From: an uncultured Prevotellaceae bacterium
Lineage (GTDB): Bacteria > Bacteroidota > Bacteroidia > Bacteroidales > Muribaculaceae
Assembly (NCBI GenBank): GCA_900320055.1
Contig: ONQS01000015.1
Coordinates: 1-50,701 of the forward strand
Reading direction: 5' to 3'
DNA: 50,701 nucleotides
Each line of letters opens with the position of its first letter. Position 1 is the first letter of the stretch. This document shows, one piece after another, positions 15,830 to 24,142 of the stretch. Position numbers and translations under genes: made by a program. The notes under the pieces were generated by a model, which was not told the DNA's origin, did not search any database, and saw only the letters and a list, made by a program, of their open reading frames with translations.

Positions 15830-17446
15830 ATGGCAAAATTTGATAAGGCTATCTTAGCAGAGAAGTACGGTATCACTGGTGTTACCGAGGTTCTGTACAA
15901 CCCCAGTTATGAGGTTTTGTTCAACGAGGAGATGAAACCCGGTCTGGAAGGCTTTGACAAGGGTCAGGAGACCGAACTGGGCGCCATCAACGTGATGACC
16001 GGTGTGTACACAGGCCGCTCGCCTAAGGACAAATTCATCGTAGACGATGCCAATAGCCACGACACCGTATGGTGGACCACACCTGGTTACCCCAACGATA
16101 ACAAGCCCGTTACCGAGAGCACTTGGGCTGCTGTAAAGGATCTTGCTATCAAGCAACTGAGCGGCAAGCGCCTGTTTGTTGTGGATGGTTTCTGCGGCGC
16201 CAACAAGGATACCCGCATGAAGGTTCGCTTCGTGATGGAGGTGGCATGGCAGGCTCACTTTGTGACCAACATGTTTATCCGTCCCCAGAACGAGGAAGAG
16301 TTTGACCAGGAGCCCGATTTCACCGTATATTGCGCCAGCAAGGCTAAGGTGGACAACTATAAGGAACTGGGTCTGAACAGCGACACCGCTGTCGTGTTCA
16401 ACGTGACCAGCAAGGAGCAGGTTATCCTCAACACCTGGTACGGTGGTGAGATGAAGAAGGGCATGTTCTCGATGATGAACTACTTCCTTCCCCTCAAGGG
16501 CATCGCTGCCATGCACTGCTCGGCCAACTGCGACATGAACGGTGAGAACACCGCTATCTTCTTCGGTCTGTCGGGTACCGGCAAGACCACCCTGAGCACC
16601 GACCCCAAGCGCAAACTCATCGGTGACGACGAGCACGGCTGGGACGACAACGGTATCTTCAACTTTGAGGGTGGCTGCTACGCTAAGGTCATCAACCTGG
16701 ACAAGGACGCTGAGCCCGACATCTACAACGCCATCCATCGCGACGCCCTGCTCGAGAACGTCACCGTTGACGCCGAGGGCAAGATCGACTTCGCCGACAA
16801 GAGCGTGACCGAGAACACCCGCGTAAGTTATCCCATCTACCACATCAAGAACATCGTGCGCCCCATCAGCCACGCTCCCGCTGCCAAGCAGGTGATCTTC
16901 TTGAGTGCTGACGCATTTGGCGTGCTGCCTCCCGTATCGATCCTCGATGCAGAGCAGACCAAGTACTACTTCCTGAGCGGCTTCACCGCCAAGTTGGCTG
17001 GTACCGAGCGCGGCATCACCGAGCCCACCCCGACCTTCAGCGCTTGCTTTGGCCAGGCCTTCCTGGAACTGCATCCCACCAAGTATGCCGAGGAACTCGT
17101 TAAGCGCATGAAGATGAGCGGCGCCAAGGCTTATCTGGTCAACACTGGCTGGAACGGTACTGGCAAGCGTATCTCGATCCGCGACACCCGCGGTATCATC
17201 GATGCCATCCTCAACCACAGCATCGACAAGGCTCCCACCAAGGTTATTCCTTACTTCAACCTGGTAGTGCCCACCCAACTCGAGGGCGTTGACACCGGCA
17301 TCCTGGATCCCCGTGACACCTATGCCGACGCAGCACAGTGGGAAGAGAAGGCCAAGGATCTGGCTGCCCGCTTCATCAAGAACTTCGTTAAGTACGAGGA
17401 CAACGAGGCCGGTAAGGCTCTGGTAGCCGCTGGTCCCCAACTCTAA
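15830..17446 (+). CDS. pckA: Phosphoenolpyruvate carboxykinase (ATP)
   Basis: 538 residues, typical of ATP-dependent PEPCK. It interconverts oxaloacetate + ATP with phosphoenolpyruvate + CO2 + ADP. In saccharolytic Bacteroidales it often runs in the carboxylating direction on the route to succinate. Motifs: [18 protein letters not shown] (substrate site), the Walker-A-like kinase loop [11 protein letters not shown] (246-256, with Lys252 and Thr253), the metal-binding [11 protein letters not shown], and [11 protein letters not shown] near the C-terminus. Translation starts at the only sensible ATG ([14 protein letters not shown]). It has its own promoter and terminator. Codon use is strongly biased (many gcc, aac, aag), as expected for a highly expressed gene. 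Confidence 0.98.
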   Translation: MAKFDKAILAEKYGITGVTEVLYNPSYEVLFNEEMKPGLEGFDKGQETELGAINVMTGVYTGRSPKDKFIVDDANSHDTVWWTTPGYPNDNKPVTESTWAAVKDLAIKQLSGKRLFVVDGFCGANKDTRMKVRFVMEVAWQAHFVTNMFIRPQNEEEFDQEPDFTVYCASKAKVDNYKELGLNSDTAVVFNVTSKEQVILNTWYGGEMKKGMFSMMNYFLPLKGIAAMHCSANCDMNGENTAIFFGLSGTGKTTLSTDPKRKLIGDDEHGWDDNGIFNFEGGCYAKVINLDKDAEPDIYNAIHRDALLENVTVDAEGKIDFADKSVTENTRVSYPIYHIKNIVRPISHAPAAKQVIFLSADAFGVLPPVSILDAEQTKYYFLSGFTAKLAGTERGITEPTPTFSACFGQAFLELHPTKYAEELVKRMKMSGAKAYLVNTGWNGTGKRISIRDTRGIIDAILNHSIDKAPTKVIPYFNLVVPTQLEGVDTGILDPRDTYADAAQWEEKAKDLAARFIKNFVKYEDNEAGKALVAAGPQL

Positions 17447-17493
17447 GATGACGACCACTAGGAAATAATAAAACATATTTCATATTTCCGCAG

Positions 17494-17529
17494 CAAGGGA
17501 TTTTCCACAAGGAGGATCCCTTGTTTTTT
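17494..17529 (+). terminator. pckA terminator
   Basis: CAAGGGAT (17494-17501) pairs with ATCCCTTG (17516-17523), followed by TTTTTT. It lies about 50 bp after the pckA stop codon. Confidence 0.9.
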
Positions 17530-17545
17530 GCCGTTTTCCTCAAAA

Positions 17546-17591
17546 AGTTACAGCGATGTAACTTGCATTGATGTAACTTTTAGTACTTTTG
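17546..17591 (+). promoter_or_regulatory. Promoter of GT4 gene with three TGTAACT boxes
   Basis: The -7 box TACTTTTG (17584-17591) has an upstream TTG at 17563-17565 (18-bp spacer). Overlapping this are AGTTACA (17546-17552, reverse), TGTAACT (17557-17563) and TGTAACT (17572-17578). The first two form an inverted repeat with a 4-nt centre. The second and third are direct copies 15 bp apart. This layout suggests a regulator binding over the -33 region. The -7 box ends 10 bp before the ATG, so the leader must be very short. Confidence 0.65.
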
Positions 17592-17601
17592 TCACTAGAA
17601 T

Positions 17602-18858
17602 ATGCGGGTACTCATTATTAATACAGCCGAGCGGACGGGGGGAGCGGCCATCGCTGCCAACCGTCTGATGCACGCCTTGAACAGCAATGGCGCTGATGCG
17701 CGTATGCTCGTGCGTGACCGCAAGACTGCCGATGACCATGTCACCAGTCTGCCGCAATCGTGGCGCCTGCGGGCCAACTTCCTGTGGGAGCGCGGTGTCA
17801 TCTGGCTAGCCAACGGCTTGAGCAGGCAAAACCTGTTTCAAGTCGATATCGCCAATGTGGGGACCGATATCACGTCGATGGACGTCTTCCACTGGGCCGA
17901 CGTCATTCACCTGCATTGGGTCAATCAAGGTTTCCTCTCGCTGCAGGGACTGGAGCGTATCATGGCCGCTGGTAAGCCCGTGGTCATGACCCTGCACGAC
18001 CAGTGGTATTTCACGGGCATCTGCCATTACTCGGGCGATTGCGGGAAGTATCAGTCGCAGTGTTCCCATTGCCCCATGCTCAAGGGTGGTGGCATCGGCG
18101 TGGACTTGGCTCGTCGCGTGTTTGACCGCAAGCGGGAGATTTACAATGGCAAGCCGTTGGCCTTTGTGGGTTGTAGCCGCTGGATTGCCGACCTGGCCCG
18201 CAAGAGTCCGTTGACCCAGGGCCGCCTGGTCACCCATGCGGCCAATGCCATCGACACCGACGTGTTCACACCTATGGACCAGCAGGAAGCGCGAATGCGT
18301 CACCACCTGCCGACAGACAAACGGCTCATCCTCTTCGGTGCCCAGCGCATCACCGACGAGCGCAAGGGTTTCCGCTACCTCAAGGAGGCCTGCGAGCATC
18401 TCGTCCAGCAGGCCCCGGAACTGGCTGGGAAAATGGGCGTCATCGTCCTGGGCGGCGATGCCGAGGCGGTGCAGTCGGCTCTGCCGTTACCAGTCTATAC
18501 TGTGGGCTATATGAGCAGCGAGCGCGAGATAGCCAGTCTCTATAATGCCGTAGACCTGTTTGTCACCCCGTCGTTACAGGACAACCTGCCCAACACCATC
18601 GTCGAGGCTATGTCGTGCGGCACGCCTTGTGTAGGATTCAATGTGGGTGGTATTCCAGAGATGATTACCCACTGGGCCGATGGTTATGTGGCTCGCTATC
18701 AGGATAGCGAGGACTTTGCCCGCGGCATTGTCTGGTGCCTGGACGAGAGCCGTCTCGACTCCCTGCGCCAGCAGGCCCGCAGGACAGCCATGGCCACCTA
18801 TGCCGAGCCAATAGCAGCCAGCCGATACCTGGACATCTATCGCTCTCTGCTGTCGTGA
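17602..18858 (+). CDS. GT4-family glycosyltransferase
   Basis: 418 residues with the GT-B fold of retaining GT4 enzymes. The N-terminal Rossmann domain starts MRVLIINTAERTGGAAIAANRL, with the acceptor-side TLHDQWYFTGICHYS. Four cysteines cluster in CHYSGDCGKYQSQCSHCP (about 142-159), a feature of a GT4 subfamily that may bind a metal. The donor domain has LILFGAQRITDERKGF and ends with the nucleotide-sugar motif EAMSCGTPCVGFNVGGIPEM (E-x7-E type). It probably transfers a sugar during surface polysaccharide or glycoprotein synthesis. The acceptor is unknown because no other glycan genes flank it. It stands alone between two terminators. Confidence 0.9.
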   Translation: MRVLIINTAERTGGAAIAANRLMHALNSNGADARMLVRDRKTADDHVTSLPQSWRLRANFLWERGVIWLANGLSRQNLFQVDIANVGTDITSMDVFHWADVIHLHWVNQGFLSLQGLERIMAAGKPVVMTLHDQWYFTGICHYSGDCGKYQSQCSHCPMLKGGGIGVDLARRVFDRKREIYNGKPLAFVGCSRWIADLARKSPLTQGRLVTHAANAIDTDVFTPMDQQEARMRHHLPTDKRLILFGAQRITDERKGFRYLKEACEHLVQQAPELAGKMGVIVLGGDAEAVQSALPLPVYTVGYMSSEREIASLYNAVDLFVTPSLQDNLPNTIVEAMSCGTPCVGFNVGGIPEMITHWADGYVARYQDSEDFARGIVWCLDESRLDSLRQQARRTAMATYAEPIAASRYLDIYRSLLS

Positions 18859-18894
18859 CAGGCCGCGTCGCCGATAGGTGTCAATAACCGATAA

Positions 18895-18930
18895 TGAGCC
18901 CCAGCAGTTCAATTCGACTGCTGGGGCTCA
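18895..18930. terminator. Bidirectional terminator between GT4 and histidine phosphatase genes
   Basis: TGAGCCCCAGCAGT (18895-18908) pairs perfectly with 18917-18930 (14 bp, 8-nt loop), between two converging genes. An outer pair of near-inverted repeats (GTGTCAATAAC from 18878, and GTTATTGTGACAC to 18943) nests around it. T runs are short on both strands, so it may be an unusual terminator or another palindromic element. Confidence 0.65.
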
Positions 18931-18974
18931 GTTATTGTGACACAGTCAGTGTCTGAATTGTGGATTATGCGTGG

Positions 18975-20294
18975 TTACTCAACGCGCCAGTCGATGGGAG
19001 TGGCGAGTTTGCGGTTATAGTATTGTCTGAGGTCGGTCCAGCGGTAGTAGGGGCCATCGACAGCCTGGATGGGCAGGGTGGCCTCGTGCTCGTTGAACAG
19101 CACCTTGACAAGAATCTTGTCGGCATCATTTCCGGTTGTCCCCACGGGGCGGTAGAACACCATCTGGATGTTGCAGGCCTTGGGGATGATGTTGTAGTCC
19201 TGCCAGTGCTCGTGCAGGGTCTCCAAGTCGTCGCAACTGTAATTGACACTGTCCAGTTCCATGAGGCAGGCCAGGGGCAGCACGCAGGTCTCATGGCCGA
19301 AGCGCAGGGCTGCGCCGCACTCACCGGTGGCGATGGCCTGGTCGGCGGTTGCAATCATGTTCTGCAACAGGGCACGCTCGATGAAGGGCATACGGTTGCC
19401 GTTCTGGGGTGCATTGGCCCAGTGGGTGTACCAGTAGATGTTCTTGAGGCGCCAGAGTTCAAAAATTTCGCCATTGGTGAAGTAATTGTACAGGTTGATG
19501 TCCTCAAAGTCGTGGAAGCCCTGCAACGATCCGGCGATGTCAAACACGTCGCGCATCAACTGCAGACCATCGATGTTGGCGCTGGCCCAGTCGGGGTCGT
19601 TGACCAGTTGGGCAATAAAGCGCTCTGGATGGATGTGCTTGGCATACATGTCGTTAGCAATGTGGTCCACACTCTTGCGCAGCGGGTTGGCCAGGGTGTC
19701 CTCGCCATAGCCCCAGCCCATGTAGTACATGTCGTGGTAACTGGCATCGGTGGTGATGCGCAGTTGCGGGTTGAGGGTGCGCAGGGTCATGGTCTCGTTC
19801 TGCATCGACAGGATGCAGCGGATGATGACCGTCGAGCGGGCATCGACGCGGGCATCACCCTTGAACACGCTGGGGAAGTTGTGGTACATGCGGCTGGCGA
19901 TTTCGCGATGCTGCTCGGCACCGATGTCGCTCAGGTCGCCCGCGCGCTGGAGCGAAGCCTCGTTGATGAGCCTCAGGGCCTTGAACAGGCGCTCGCCCTG
20001 CAGGTTAAGCATGTGGGCGTCGTGGGCCTTCTGCATCTGCTGGCACGGACGCTCATAGTAGCGGGCGTTGGTGAGCCAGCGGCTGCCGTGACGGCCATAG
20101 TGGTCGATAAAGAACGGCTCATAGCCCGCGGGGGCCTGGGTCAGCGACGGCAGGTCGGCGTCGGTGCCGTAGGGGTAAGCATAGTGGTTGCTGGCCGAGC
20201 GGTCAAAGTTGCCCTTCACCTGTGTGACAGGGTTGATAGCACTCAGCGAGAGGCAGGCGATGGCTGCCAGCAGATATAATGTGATGCGTTTCAT
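18975..20294 (-). CDS. Secreted histidine phosphatase, MINPP/phytase-like (paralogue 2)
   Basis: 439 residues with a signal peptide (MKRITLYLLAAIACLSLSA). Branch-2 histidine (acid) phosphatase: the phosphoenzyme motif is DHYGRHGSRW (nucleophile His69, Arg68, Arg72), and the distal proton-donor motif is RFGHE (His334, Glu335), the His-Glu variant seen in multiple inositol-polyphosphate phosphatases rather than the His-Asp of classical phytases. A conserved STVIIRCILSMQNE segment lies between them. Probable role: removing phosphate from inositol phosphates or other phosphomonoesters in the periplasm or outside the cell. It follows its paralogue with a 4-nt overlap (start ATG at 20294 within ATGA), so the two are translated together. 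Confidence 0.88.
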   Translation of the reverse strand: MKRITLYLLAAIACLSLSAINPVTQVKGNFDRSASNHYAYPYGTDADLPSLTQAPAGYEPFFIDHYGRHGSRWLTNARYYERPCQQMQKAHDAHMLNLQGERLFKALRLINEASLQRAGDLSDIGAEQHREIASRMYHNFPSVFKGDARVDARSTVIIRCILSMQNETMTLRTLNPQLRITTDASYHDMYYMGWGYGEDTLANPLRKSVDHIANDMYAKHIHPERFIAQLVNDPDWASANIDGLQLMRDVFDIAGSLQGFHDFEDINLYNYFTNGEIFELWRLKNIYWYTHWANAPQNGNRMPFIERALLQNMIATADQAIATGECGAALRFGHETCVLPLACLMELDSVNYSCDDLETLHEHWQDYNIIPKACNIQMVFYRPVGTTGNDADKILVKVLFNEHEATLPIQAVDGPYYRWTDLRQYYNRKLATPIDWRVE

Positions 20295-21589
20295 TTGTTC
20301 GGGTTAATGAAGGGTTGACTGGAAAGTTTATCGATAAAGTAGTCGCGTACGTCGCTCCAGTGGTAGTAGGGGGCGACATCGGTCTTGACGGGCAGGGTGG
20401 CCTCGTGCTCATTCAGCAGCGGCAGCATCAGAATGTCGTCGCTGCCGGCCTTGCGGAAGTAGATGAACTGGATGTTGGCGGCCATAGGGAAAATCTTGTA
20501 GGTCTGCCAGTACTTGTCCAATGTTTCCAGATCGGTCGTGCGGTAGTCGGCGCCGTTCAGGCCCATCAGGCAGCACAGCGGCAGCACCACGCTCTCGTGG
20601 CCGAAGCGCAGCGACGCTCCCGGAGCCGGCTCGGCGCTGGTGATGGCACGGTCAGCGTCCTCGATGAAGTTGCGCAGCAGGTTGGCCTCCATGTAATCGA
20701 CGCGGCACTGCGTGAGCGGTGTCTCGCCCGAGGTGATGTACCAACTGGCATTGTTGTAGCGCCACACGCTGTAGATGTCGTCATCGCTGAACAGGTCATA
20801 CAGGTTCACCTGCTCAAACTGGTGGTGGCTCTGCATGTTGCCCGTCACCTCCATGAGGTAGAGCATCATCTTGCGGCCGTCGTCGATGCTGTCGCGGACA
20901 AACTTCTGGTCGGTAAACAACTTTTTCATCATACCCTTGGGGTTGAGCCATTTCTCGAAGTACTGGTTACGCTTCTCGGCCATGCTGGCGCGCAGGGGCT
21001 TGACCACACTGTCGCTATAGTTCATGTAGTACATCTCGGCTTGGCTGGCGTCGGTGGTGATGTTCAGGCGCGGGTTGAGCGATGAGAGCACATCGACCTC
21101 GTTCTGCATCGAGAGGATGCAGCGGATGACCACCGTCGAACGGGCCCGTACCGGTGCCCCGTCCTTGAACACCTGCGGGAAGTTGTTGAACATGCGGCGC
21201 GCGATCTGCTGGTGCTGCTCGTGGCCGATGTCGCTCAGTTCGCCCAGGCGCCCCTTGCTGGCCTGATGCACCTGGCGCAGAACGTCGAGCACCTCCTGGC
21301 CGCGGCGTGTGAGTTTGCCGTTGCGCTCGCCCTTTTCCAGCATCTGCAAGGGATAGGTGTATTTCTTCTCGTTGATGAGCCAGCGGCTGCCGTGGCGACC
21401 GTAGTGGTTGATAAAGAATGGCTCGTAGCCCGCCGGCGCTGCTGCCGGCGCCGTGAATCCGCTGGTGGGATAAGCCTGGTAGTTGTTGGCGCTCAACTTG
21501 GGGTTGGCCTTGAAGTCTTCGCGCACACCCGCTGTCATCCAGCAGGTGCATGCCACGACGATGGCCACAAAACTCATTATTCGTCTCAT
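20291..21589 (-). CDS. Secreted histidine phosphatase, MINPP/phytase-like (paralogue 1)
   Basis: 432 residues with a signal peptide (MRRIMSFVAIVVACTCWMTA). The same family as the next gene: NHYGRHGSRW (nucleophile His66) and RFGHES (His331, Glu332). The two share long blocks (PAGYEPFFI, ELSDIG/DLSDIG, RSTVxIRCILSMQNE, LNPxLxITTDAS, LLNEHEATLP) but are clearly diverged, so this is an old tandem duplication. First gene of the pair, driven by the promoter at 21620-21650. Substrate assignment (phytate or inositol phosphates) rests on family membership only. Confidence 0.88.
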   Translation of the reverse strand: MRRIMSFVAIVVACTCWMTAGVREDFKANPKLSANNYQAYPTSGFTAPAAAPAGYEPFFINHYGRHGSRWLINEKKYTYPLQMLEKGERNGKLTRRGQEVLDVLRQVHQASKGRLGELSDIGHEQHQQIARRMFNNFPQVFKDGAPVRARSTVVIRCILSMQNEVDVLSSLNPRLNITTDASQAEMYYMNYSDSVVKPLRASMAEKRNQYFEKWLNPKGMMKKLFTDQKFVRDSIDDGRKMMLYLMEVTGNMQSHHQFEQVNLYDLFSDDDIYSVWRYNNASWYITSGETPLTQCRVDYMEANLLRNFIEDADRAITSAEPAPGASLRFGHESVVLPLCCLMGLNGADYRTTDLETLDKYWQTYKIFPMAANIQFIYFRKAGSDDILMLPLLNEHEATLPVKTDVAPYYHWSDVRDYFIDKLSSQPFINPNK

Positions 21590-21619
21590 ATCGGGTAATT
21601 ATTTAAGTGTTTCTAGCCA

Positions 21620-21650
21620 CAAAGATAGTGCAACATGCAGACAATGGCAA
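21620..21650 (-). promoter_or_regulatory. Promoter of the histidine phosphatase pair
   Basis: Minus-strand -33 TTG (21648-21650), 20-bp spacer, TATCTTTG (21620-21627), then a leader of about 25 nt to the ATG at 21589. The -33 element is inside one arm of the hairpin at 21640-21677. Confidence 0.85.
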
Positions 21651-21677
21651 GAAAAAAAACTTTTTCTTGCCATTGTC
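21640..21677. other. 17-bp perfect hairpin overlapping a promoter
   Basis: 21640-21656 pairs perfectly with 21661-21677 around a 4-nt loop (AAAC). It lies between the TPR-regulator stop codon and the histidine phosphatase promoter, and its promoter-proximal arm contains the -33 TTG. It could be a terminator for the upstream gene, an operator or a repeat element. Confidence 0.75.
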
Positions 21678-21683
21678 AAAGCC

Positions 21684-21729
21684 CTTGGTTGCGCGGGTCG
21701 CTAGTGCTGCCTGCTCTGTATTGACGGTT
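21684..21729. repeat. 46-bp dispersed repeat, copy 1
   Basis: Identical to 29008-29053 except for one C/T difference. It begins CTTGGTTGCGCGGGT, ends TGTATTGACGGTT and is non-coding. Both copies lie just beyond the stop codon of a minus-strand gene (here the TPR regulator at 21771). Confidence 0.9.
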
Positions 21730-21770
21730 GCATAAGTCGTTAAGAGGGGGGAGGCAGTGGTTTCGGGTGG

Positions 21771-23462
21771 CTACTTGAACATCTCGATGTAGGCATCGAG
21801 ACTCGCCGGAGATTCCACGGCAGCCGCTACGCGTCGCTTCTTGTTGTAGGCCGAGTGTGCCTCCTTATAGCCCATGCACGCCATGATAACCGAAGTGGGC
21901 AGATTGCAGCAGTATAGAGCCAGATATCTGACGTCAGTCTCGTTGAGCGAGGGATAGGTGGCGAGCGAGGTGTCGATGATGTCGTTGTAGCGGGCATTGA
22001 CGTAGGTGCGCAGTGCCTTCCAGAATCTGCTGTCTGGCTGCTTGGAGAGATAGGCTTGAGCAAATGCTTTGCTGAAGCGGTTAGGAGAATTGGCATACTG
22101 CGTGACATGCTTCTCGACCAGTTGCGTGAACAGCCCTATTTGGTCTTGAATGGCTTGCTTCAGTTCGTCGCTCATGGCTTGGTGTTCGCCGAGTTGTGAC
22201 GTCAGTGTGGCGGCGTCGGCGCGCAGCCGTTCGATGGTCATCATGCTCTCCTCCACTTGCCTCTGATGCTGTTTGAGCCTGCGCCTCATAGCCATGATCA
22301 CCGCTAGCAGTGCTACGGCAAACAATGCTGTGCCAAGCAGTGAGACAATCCAGTTGCTCTTGTAGGTCTGTGACTTGTTTCTCAGCACCTCGTTGTCATA
22401 TTTCGCTTCCACTTCGCGCAACTGTCGCTGCGTGTCGTTTCTCTCCAGCGAGTCCGAGATGTGATCTGCACGCTCATAGTAGTACTGGTATTGGCCGACA
22501 TTGCCATGGCATAGAGCCACTTCGGCTTTGGTTAGATTGTACAGGATGCACAGTCCGTCTGACAGGCTGTCTGTATTCACTTGGTCCATGTATAGGCTTG
22601 CCGAGTCGGCCCTGTTGAGTTTGGCCAGCATGTGGGCGGCTATCAGCAGCAGGTGGGTGCGCTCCTCGGGTGGACAATAGTCACTGGCCAGCGATGCCAG
22701 CGATGTGTTCTTGACTTGGTTGACCACGCTAGGGTCGTGACTGTCGATCTTCAGATCGGCTATGTAGCGCAGATTGGTGATTTCCAGGTATTTGTCGCCT
22801 ATCGCTTTGGCCAGTGTGTCGGCCCGCTCAAGATACACTAGGGCACTATCATCGTTAACGTCAATGTAACTGCTACCGATGCAGGACAGACAGTGCAGGA
22901 TATAGGCGCTGTCTGGCATGTGCTCAAAATGGTATAGTGCCTGCTTGATAGTTGTGACATCGCTGCTGTCCGTTACCAGATAATCACGGTACAGACAGCC
23001 AATCCTCAACAGGGCATAACCCAGGTCACAGTGATCGTCGGCTGGGGCAACACTCACAGCCTGCTTGTAGTAAGTCATAGCCCTCTCGGGGGCGCCCAGC
23101 ACCTCGGTAACGGCTCCTTTGTAGATGTAGGACCTTGTCAGTTTGTCCCGCTCATGGCTGTGCCGTTGGTAATAGTCGAGGGCTACGTTGATGGTGCTGT
23201 CACTGGTGATGTCAGCATAGCAGCGGTATTGCGCCTGAGTCAGTAGCAGGGCATGATAGGCACGGTCGTTGGCGGCACGCAGGGTGGCGCCGTCGATGGC
23301 ACTGAGCAATAGCAGGGCGCTATCGGGTTCATGCTCTTGCAGCAGGCTGTCGGCATGGATCAGTCGGGTGTCGTAGCGAGGCGTGCCATTGTTGCACGAC
23401 TGGCATAGCACAAGCCCACTTGCGATCGCTAGCAGCAAGGCAAATACGGTATTGTTGTTCAT
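21771..23462 (-). CDS. Membrane-tethered TPR protein with C-terminal helix-turn-helix-like region
   Basis: 563 residues from the ATG at 23462. The longer start at 23492 would precede the -7 box. The N-terminus (MNNNTVFALLLAIASGLVLCQSC) is a lipoprotein-type or cleavable signal. Residues 30-340 are TPR-like helical pairs (for example RAMTYYKQAVSVAPADDHCDLGYALLRIGCLY). One transmembrane helix follows (SNWIVSLLGTALFAVALLAVIMAM), then a coiled coil (RLKQHQRQVEESMMTIERLRADAATLTSQL). The last 50 residues contain a segment (LNETDVRYLALYCCNLPTSV, then IMACMGY) that lines up with LuxR/sigma-type helix-turn-helix motifs but is degenerate. This architecture occurs in Bacteroidota as a membrane-bound sensor/regulator. 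The target is unknown. It is transcribed in the same direction as the phosphatase pair but separated by 180 bp. Confidence 0.8.
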   Translation of the reverse strand: MNNNTVFALLLAIASGLVLCQSCNNGTPRYDTRLIHADSLLQEHEPDSALLLLSAIDGATLRAANDRAYHALLLTQAQYRCYADITSDSTINVALDYYQRHSHERDKLTRSYIYKGAVTEVLGAPERAMTYYKQAVSVAPADDHCDLGYALLRIGCLYRDYLVTDSSDVTTIKQALYHFEHMPDSAYILHCLSCIGSSYIDVNDDSALVYLERADTLAKAIGDKYLEITNLRYIADLKIDSHDPSVVNQVKNTSLASLASDYCPPEERTHLLLIAAHMLAKLNRADSASLYMDQVNTDSLSDGLCILYNLTKAEVALCHGNVGQYQYYYERADHISDSLERNDTQRQLREVEAKYDNEVLRNKSQTYKSNWIVSLLGTALFAVALLAVIMAMRRRLKQHQRQVEESMMTIERLRADAATLTSQLGEHQAMSDELKQAIQDQIGLFTQLVEKHVTQYANSPNRFSKAFAQAYLSKQPDSRFWKALRTYVNARYNDIIDTSLATYPSLNETDVRYLALYCCNLPTSVIMACMGYKEAHSAYNKKRRVAAAVESPASLDAYIEMFK

Positions 23463-23467
23463 GCTGG

Positions 23468-23475
23468 CAAAATTA
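23468..23475 (-). promoter_or_regulatory. -7 box of TPR regulator gene
   Basis: The minus strand reads TAATTTTG and ends only 5 bp before the ATG at 23462. If used, the mRNA starts at or next to the start codon (leaderless). Confidence 0.6.
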
Positions 23476-23612
23476 ACAAAAAAAACCATCATTTCATCCT
23501 GCTGATAGTCCCAAAATCACCCCTTTTAAGACCTGTTACGGCAATGTTACATTATTTTTCATTAAGCATCTGATTTGTAGTGTTTTATATAGCGAAATGT
23601 TACGTCCAAAAA

Positions 23613-23644
23613 TTTGGTTTTTATGATGGTAACCAATAACTTTG
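23613..23644 (+). promoter_or_regulatory. Promoter of the exported-protein cassette
   Basis: TTTG (23613-23616), 20-bp spacer, TAACTTTG (23637-23644). It precedes the DUF3244-like gene (ATG 23677) and excludes the upstream in-frame ATGs at 23614 and nearby as starts. Confidence 0.87.
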
Positions 23645-23676
23645 CGATGCAAATATCCATTATAAATAATCAAGTC

Positions 23677-24051
23677 ATGAAACGAACATTTTTCATCATT
23701 TTCATTTTTCTGATCTCGGCAATGCAACTTTATGTTTATGCATCCGGAGATCGCAGACCCATTTCTCTTGAGCGAAAAGGAGGCCATCGTTCTGGAACGC
23801 CGATGTACAACGACGCTCCACAAGCCTACTATGATGTAAAAGAGCAGATCATTATTATTGACGGCGGTGGCGCTGTAAGTTATTACGATGTGGAGATTAC
23901 TTCCCCTTCATCCGGCATTCTGGAAATCGCCACAACTGTCGGTGGCAATTATGACACCTTCGACATCTCATCGTTAAGTGCTGGATCACACACCATCACC
24001 ATCGAAACCCCCACAGGCCATGTCTATGAGGGTACATTCACTTCCTATTAG
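23677..24051 (+). CDS. DUF3244-like small secreted protein
   Basis: 124 residues from the ATG at 23677, beginning with a signal peptide (MKRTFFIIFIFLISAMQLYVYA). The mature part is a single small beta-sandwich: residues PQAYYDVKEQIIII, SYYDVEITSPSSGIL and DISSLSAGSHTITIETPTGHVYEG match the pattern of DUF3244 (Bacteroidales, secreted, function unknown), in which a sorting-tail-like SLxxGxYxIxIET ending is typical. First gene of the plus-strand cassette 23677-28593, with a hairpin after it. Confidence 0.75.
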   Translation: MKRTFFIIFIFLISAMQLYVYASGDRRPISLERKGGHRSGTPMYNDAPQAYYDVKEQIIIIDGGGAVSYYDVEITSPSSGILEIATTVGGNYDTFDISSLSAGSHTITIETPTGHVYEGTFTSY

Positions 24052-24060
24052 GCTCAATTA

Positions 24061-24084
24061 TTCATCGGGATTCTCCCCGATGAA
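24061..24084 (+). terminator. Hairpin after DUF3244-like gene
   Basis: TTCATCGGG (24061-24069) pairs with CCCGATGAA (24076-24084), and flanking ATTATT/AATAAT can lengthen the stem. No T run follows on the plus strand, so it may attenuate transcription or stabilise the mRNA end rather than terminate fully. Confidence 0.5.
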
Positions 24085-24142
24085 ATAATCTTCATGATGA
24101 TTCAAATATAATTATTACTAACCGTCTAATTCATTTATTTGT

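Noticed and set aside
15854-17476. 540-codon minus-strand ORF opposite pckA
   Set aside because: An artefact of strongly biased codons in pckA. Its translation has no family features.
23614-23676. Upstream ATG codons of the DUF3244-like gene
   Set aside because: They lie within the promoter (23613-23644) and would place residues ahead of a clear signal peptide.
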